In this document: positions 5,310 to 8,882 of the stretch, piece after piece
Layout of the letters: the number at the start of each line of letters is the position of its first letter
Position numbering within the stretch: the stretch's first letter is position 1
Source of the DNA: an uncultured Clostridium sp.
GTDB lineage: Bacteria; Bacillota; Clostridia; Lachnospirales; Lachnospiraceae
Assembly (NCBI GenBank): GCA_900543885.1
Contig: UQTA01000099.1
Span: 1-8,882, forward strand
Length of the DNA: 8,882 bases
Direction of reading: 5' to 3'
Notes under the pieces: generated by a model
What the model saw: the letters and a program-made list of their open reading frames with translations, nothing else
The model's database searches: none
Told to the model about the DNA's origin: nothing
Made by a program: the position numbers and the translations under genes

Positions 5310-8300
5310 ATGATTTCATACGAGAATACAAAGACAGTAGGGGACCTGGTCTGGAATACAGGAAGAGAGTATGCAGGACGGGTATTTTTGCGTTATGAGG
5401 AAAATGATGTAGTATATGAAGTAACTTATGACGAGTTTGCAGACCAGTGCCGGGCAGTTTCAGCCTGGCTGCAGGAGCAGGATGCAGCTGCCGGACATAA
5501 GGTGAGAGTGGGATTGATGGGAAGCAGCAGTCATCATTACCTGGTGTTTCTGTTAGGCGTTATGGCAAGCGGAAATGTAGTGGTTCCGCTGGATGTACAG
5601 TTAAATGAGGAGACATTTGCGGATAATGTAAACCGCTCAGATCTGGATATTTTATTTTATGACTGGGATCATTATGGTCTGGTAGAAGCGATCAAAGAGA
5701 AGTGCCCACGGCTTAGAGCCTGCATTTCTTTGCAGCATGGAAAACATGTGCCATGTTCTGACCGGATCTTAAAAGAATATACGGGGATCCAGGTGGATGA
5801 TCCTACAGTTTCTGAAGAAGACTGCGCCATGGTGTTGTTTACATCAGGAACAACCGGCAGAGGAAAAGGAGTTATGCTTTCTAACCGCAATCTGATGGAT
5901 AATAACTTTTGTACCACGGACAAGGATCATCCGGAAAAAGAGGTTTACTTAAACATTCTTCCTATCCATCATGTATTCTGCATCAACGGTGATGTATTTA
6001 CAGTCATGCGTTACGGCAGTGTACTGTGTTTAAACCGGGATATGGCCCGCCTGGCAGCTCATATCCAGCTGTTCCAGCCGACGGTGATCCGTATGGTGCC
6101 TATGGTGGCAAAGGCTCTTTATAATAAGATCGCTATTCTTTCCAGACAGGATACTGGCCGTTCCCTGAATTCTATTAAACAGGAGGTGCTGGGAAAACGC
6201 CTTCACAAGATCATCAGCGGCGGTGGTTATCTGGCACCGGAACTGGCAGCCAATTTCAATCGTCTGGGTATTTCTATTGCTCAGGGATATGGTATGTCTG
6301 AGTGTTCTCCGAAGATCTCATCTCCGGATTGGAGCAGACCGGATAAGGTGGCCTCGGTAGGAAAGATCGTGGACCGATGCCAGGTGCGCATTGTAGATGG
6401 TGAAATCCAGGTAAAAAGTCCTTCTGTGATGATGGGATATTATAAAGAGCCTGACAAGACGGCAGAGGCTATTACCGAAGATGGCTGGCTTTGTACAGGA
6501 GATATTGGATATGTGGATGAGGAAAATTTCCTGTACCTGACTGGCAGAAAGAAAAACCTGATCATCTTAAGCAATGGTGAAAATGTGGCACCGGAGCAAT
6601 TAGAGAATCTGTTTGTGGATGACCGTCTGATCGAAGATATCCTGGTATATGGGGAAGATGACCTGATCGCTGCGGAGATCTATCCCAATTTTAAGTATGC
6701 AGACGCTGCAGGGATCGATCATATTGAGGAAACAGTGGCCCAGATCATAAAAAAGCATAATGAGGGACTGCCTTCTTATAAGAAGATCGCCCGTTTTCAC
6801 CTGCGTGATATCCCGTTTGCCAAAACTTCTTCTAAGAAGATCATCCGCAGTCAGTACTTCAGCCAGAAAAAGCAGGAAGCAGAAGAGCAGGTTAATGTAC
6901 ATAAACCGGAAAATGACCTTCAGCAGAAGATCTATGATGCGGTATCTGCTGTATTAGGACACAGCCGTTTTGGCATTGATACAGAACTTTACAGCGCAGG
7001 ACTGGATTCTTTAGGAAGTGTGCTGCTGCTGACAGATCTGTATGAAAAACTGCAGCTTTCCATGACGTTAAGTGATCTGATGGAACATGCCAGTGTACTG
7101 AAACTGGAGACTCTTTATAAAGAGCGTGCCGCAGAAGGGAAAAAAGAGTTTGAAGTCCGTGACATTTATCCGCTGACAAACCTTCAGCTGTATTTTGCCT
7201 ATGTAATGAGGGGAAATACCACAGCGAATCTGCCATTTTTGTTTAAACTGGATCCCCATGTAAATGTATACCTGTTAAAGACAGCAGTAGAGAGAATGTT
7301 TGATGTGCATCCTGAATTAAAATGTGTGATCCAGCTTCATGAAGGGGCATATAAAAACTTCCGCAAAGATGACAGAAAAGTGGATATTCCGATGATCACT
7401 TTAAGTGATTCCCAGTGGGAAGAAACAAGAAAGGGACTTTTGCGCCCTTATATGTATACAGAAAATGAGCCTCTTTATCACGCAGGTATTTACATGACGG
7501 ACTCTGCTAACTATCTGTTTCTGGATATTGCCCATATTATGGGAGATGGCATGACTATGAATGTGCTGTTTGAGGACATTAATGCTATTTATGCAGGAAA
7601 GCAGGTAGAAAAAGAAAAATATACTTTTTATGAGTATATTCTGGATGAGAAAGAGCGGGATGCCAGGGGAATGCGGAAGGAAAATGAAGCTTATTTTGCC
7701 GATCTGATGAAAGGTTTTAAAATCCGTAAGAGTATTCTGGCAAGATGTGACTGTCATGACCTGGAACAGGGAGAAGACGGTGTTTTAAAGGCGCATTTTA
7801 AGGAAATCAACAGAGGAAAAATGCTATCTTTCTGCCGCAGAAATGGTATTTCTGAAAATGTGGTATTTTTAACGGCGTTTAATTATTGTATTGGTTTGTT
7901 CAGCGATGAAAAAGATACGGTGGGAACCAGTATCCACAGCGGAAGAACAGACAGCCGCTGGAACCGCCTGGCAGGACCATTATTCCTTACTTACTATTTC
8001 CGTTGCAGCCAGAAACCGGATGAAAGTGTAAAGGAGCTTTTACAGACCTCCGGTAAGCAGATCATGAAGACCATGGGGTGCTATATTTCCAATCTCCATG
8101 CAGATGAAATGTTCTTCCAGTATCAGGGGGATATTCTAAATGTCAATAAGATCGGCGGCTGGCCCGTTGAACGTGAGAAGATCCAGTTAGACGCGCTGCC
8201 GTTCCATTTACAGGTTATGTGGGATGAAAAAGGATATTATTATGAACTGCGCTACTGGAAGAACCGGTTTGATACACAGCTTTTAAAGCTGTTTATGACA

Positions 8301-8882
8301 GTAATGGAACAGATCGTGGCAGCAATGGAAGAGGAAGGTCAGGCAGCAAATCTTAAAAACAGGCTCTCCCCAGATCTGTTCCCGCTGCATTATCAGATAG
8401 AAGCAGGAAAGGTCAATGAAGCAGCCGGCTGTGAACTGATCCCGGGAGTAGATGGGGAAAAGCAGGTAAAAGCATATGTGTTAGATGAAAGCTGCCGCAA
8501 ACAGCCATTTGGCGCATGGGGGAGACTGTATATTATGGATCATCCAACTCTTGGCTGGAGTGACAAGATCACCAACCCTTATGGAGCGGGAATGCTGTAT
8601 CAGACAGGAAGACAGGCCCGTATTATGCCGGATGGCCGTCTGGAATTTCTGGAACAGGGCGGACGCACGATCATGCGGGAAGGTCTGACAGGACGGAAGT
8701 TTTTGGATCTTTATAAGCTGGAGCAGGCGTTAGAGAGTGCCGGTGGGGTTACTAAGGCAGAGGCCTATGTACGCTATGGGGAAGGCAATAAACTGGTACT
8801 TCAGGCAGATGTATGGGGAGTTACTAAGGCCGATACAGAGCGTCTGAACACATCTGTGAGGGAACACAGCGGGGAAGCGCTG
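5310..8882 (+). CDS. NRPS-like multidomain synthetase: A/acyl-ligase, carrier, condensation, partial A; 3' end outside window
   Basis: 1191 codons are open to the right edge. Residues about 10-520 are an ANL adenylation domain: VPLD (92-95), FTSGTTGRGKG (177-187, the usual PKG is GKG), GYGMSE (326-331), TGD with D398, GRKKN (R413), and TSSKKI with the probable catalytic K510. LPIHHVF resembles acyl-CoA or fatty-acyl-AMP ligases more than amino-acid A domains. A carrier domain (about 534-605) has GLDSLGS with S567 as the phosphopantetheine site. A condensation-like domain (about 620-1010) starts YPLTNLQ and has AHIMGDG (741-747, H742) in place of HHxxxDG, and SGR at 877-879. Residues about 1053-1150 resemble only the C-terminal part of an NRPS A domain (KAYVLD, GRLYIMD, NPYG, PDGRLEF), with TGD as TGR (R1101). 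Start: AGGAG 7 bases before ATG 5310; an in-frame ATG at 5292 has no ribosome site. It probably loads an acyl or aryl acid and transfers it to an acceptor. The product is unknown. Confidence 0.85.
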   Translation, partial: MISYENTKTVGDLVWNTGREYAGRVFLRYEENDVVYEVTYDEFADQCRAVSAWLQEQDAAAGHKVRVGLMGSSSHHYLVFLLGVMASGNVVVPLDVQLNEETFADNVNRSDLDILFYDWDHYGLVEAIKEKCPRLRACISLQHGKHVPCSDRILKEYTGIQVDDPTVSEEDCAMVLFTSGTTGRGKGVMLSNRNLMDNNFCTTDKDHPEKEVYLNILPIHHVFCINGDVFTVMRYGSVLCLNRDMARLAAHIQLFQPTVIRMVPMVAKALYNKIAILSRQDTGRSLNSIKQEVLGKRLHKIISGGGYLAPELAANFNRLGISIAQGYGMSECSPKISSPDWSRPDKVASVGKIVDRCQVRIVDGEIQVKSPSVMMGYYKEPDKTAEAITEDGWLCTGDIGYVDEENFLYLTGRKKNLIILSNGENVAPEQLENLFVDDRLIEDILVYGEDDLIAAEIYPNFKYADAAGIDHIEETVAQIIKKHNEGLPSYKKIARFHLRDIPFAKTSSKKIIRSQYFSQKKQEAEEQVNVHKPENDLQQKIYDAVSAVLGHSRFGIDTELYSAGLDSLGSVLLLTDLYEKLQLSMTLSDLMEHASVLKLETLYKERAAEGKKEFEVRDIYPLTNLQLYFAYVMRGNTTANLPFLFKLDPHVNVYLLKTAVERMFDVHPELKCVIQLHEGAYKNFRKDDRKVDIPMITLSDSQWEETRKGLLRPYMYTENEPLYHAGIYMTDSANYLFLDIAHIMGDGMTMNVLFEDINAIYAGKQVEKEKYTFYEYILDEKERDARGMRKENEAYFADLMKGFKIRKSILARCDCHDLEQGEDGVLKAHFKEINRGKMLSFCRRNGISENVVFLTAFNYCIGLFSDEKDTVGTSIHSGRTDSRWNRLAGPLFLTYYFRCSQKPDESVKELLQTSGKQIMKTMGCYISNLHADEMFFQYQGDILNVNKIGGWPVEREKIQLDALPFHLQVMWDEKGYYYELRYWKNRFDTQLLKLFMTVMEQIVAAMEEEGQAANLKNRLSPDLFPLHYQIEAGKVNEAAGCELIPGVDGEKQVKAYVLDESCRKQPFGAWGRLYIMDHPTLGWSDKITNPYGAGMLYQTGRQARIMPDGRLEFLEQGGRTIMREGLTGRKFLDLYKLEQALESAGGVTKAEAYVRYGEGNKLVLQADVWGVTKADTERLNTSVREHSGEAL

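Overview
The window looks like chromosomal DNA of a gut-type Clostridia, most likely Lachnospiraceae. Evidence: the glgC-glgD pair, a SpoVG of the sporulating-Firmicute type, strong purine-rich ribosome binding sites, AT-rich sigma-A-like promoters and moderate base composition. This placement rests on recognising the protein families by eye, not on a database search.

Layout, left to right. Bases 1-47 (minus) hold the first 15 codons of a gene that runs off the left edge, with a good ribosome binding site and promoter. Bases 100-442 hold no convincing gene but are full of secondary structure: a long inverted repeat (136-218), a rho-independent terminator facing the minus strand (224-259), and a compact nested set of helices (270-442) that folds as a four-way junction and whose closing stem overlaps the asnS stop codon. 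asnS (asparaginyl-tRNA synthetase) occupies 439-1830 on the minus strand with its own promoter near 1938-1976. A possible 25-residue cysteine/tryptophan-tailed peptide ORF (2014-2091, minus) lies in the 488-base divergent intergenic region.

Rightward, an extended -10 promoter drives glgC (GTG start, 2318-3592), which overlaps glgD by 4 bases (3589-4710). These encode the catalytic and the regulatory-type subunits of ADP-glucose pyrophosphorylase, the committed step of glycogen synthesis. spoVG (4803-5084), an RNA/DNA-binding regulator, follows after 92 bases and ends at a strong terminator (5111-5165), so glgC-glgD-spoVG may be one transcript.

After the terminator, a promoter region rich in dyads (5195-5274) precedes a large multidomain gene (5310 to the right edge, 1191 codons visible, no stop). 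Its order is adenylation/acyl-ligase domain, phosphopantetheine carrier, condensation-like domain, then a fragment resembling only the C-terminal part of an NRPS adenylation domain, in which the usual TGD is TGR. It looks like the start of a nonribosomal-peptide or acyl-transfer assembly line of unknown product.

The strongest candidates for something undescribed are the four-way-junction element after asnS and the unusual A-T-C-(partial A) synthetase with its operator-like promoter region.
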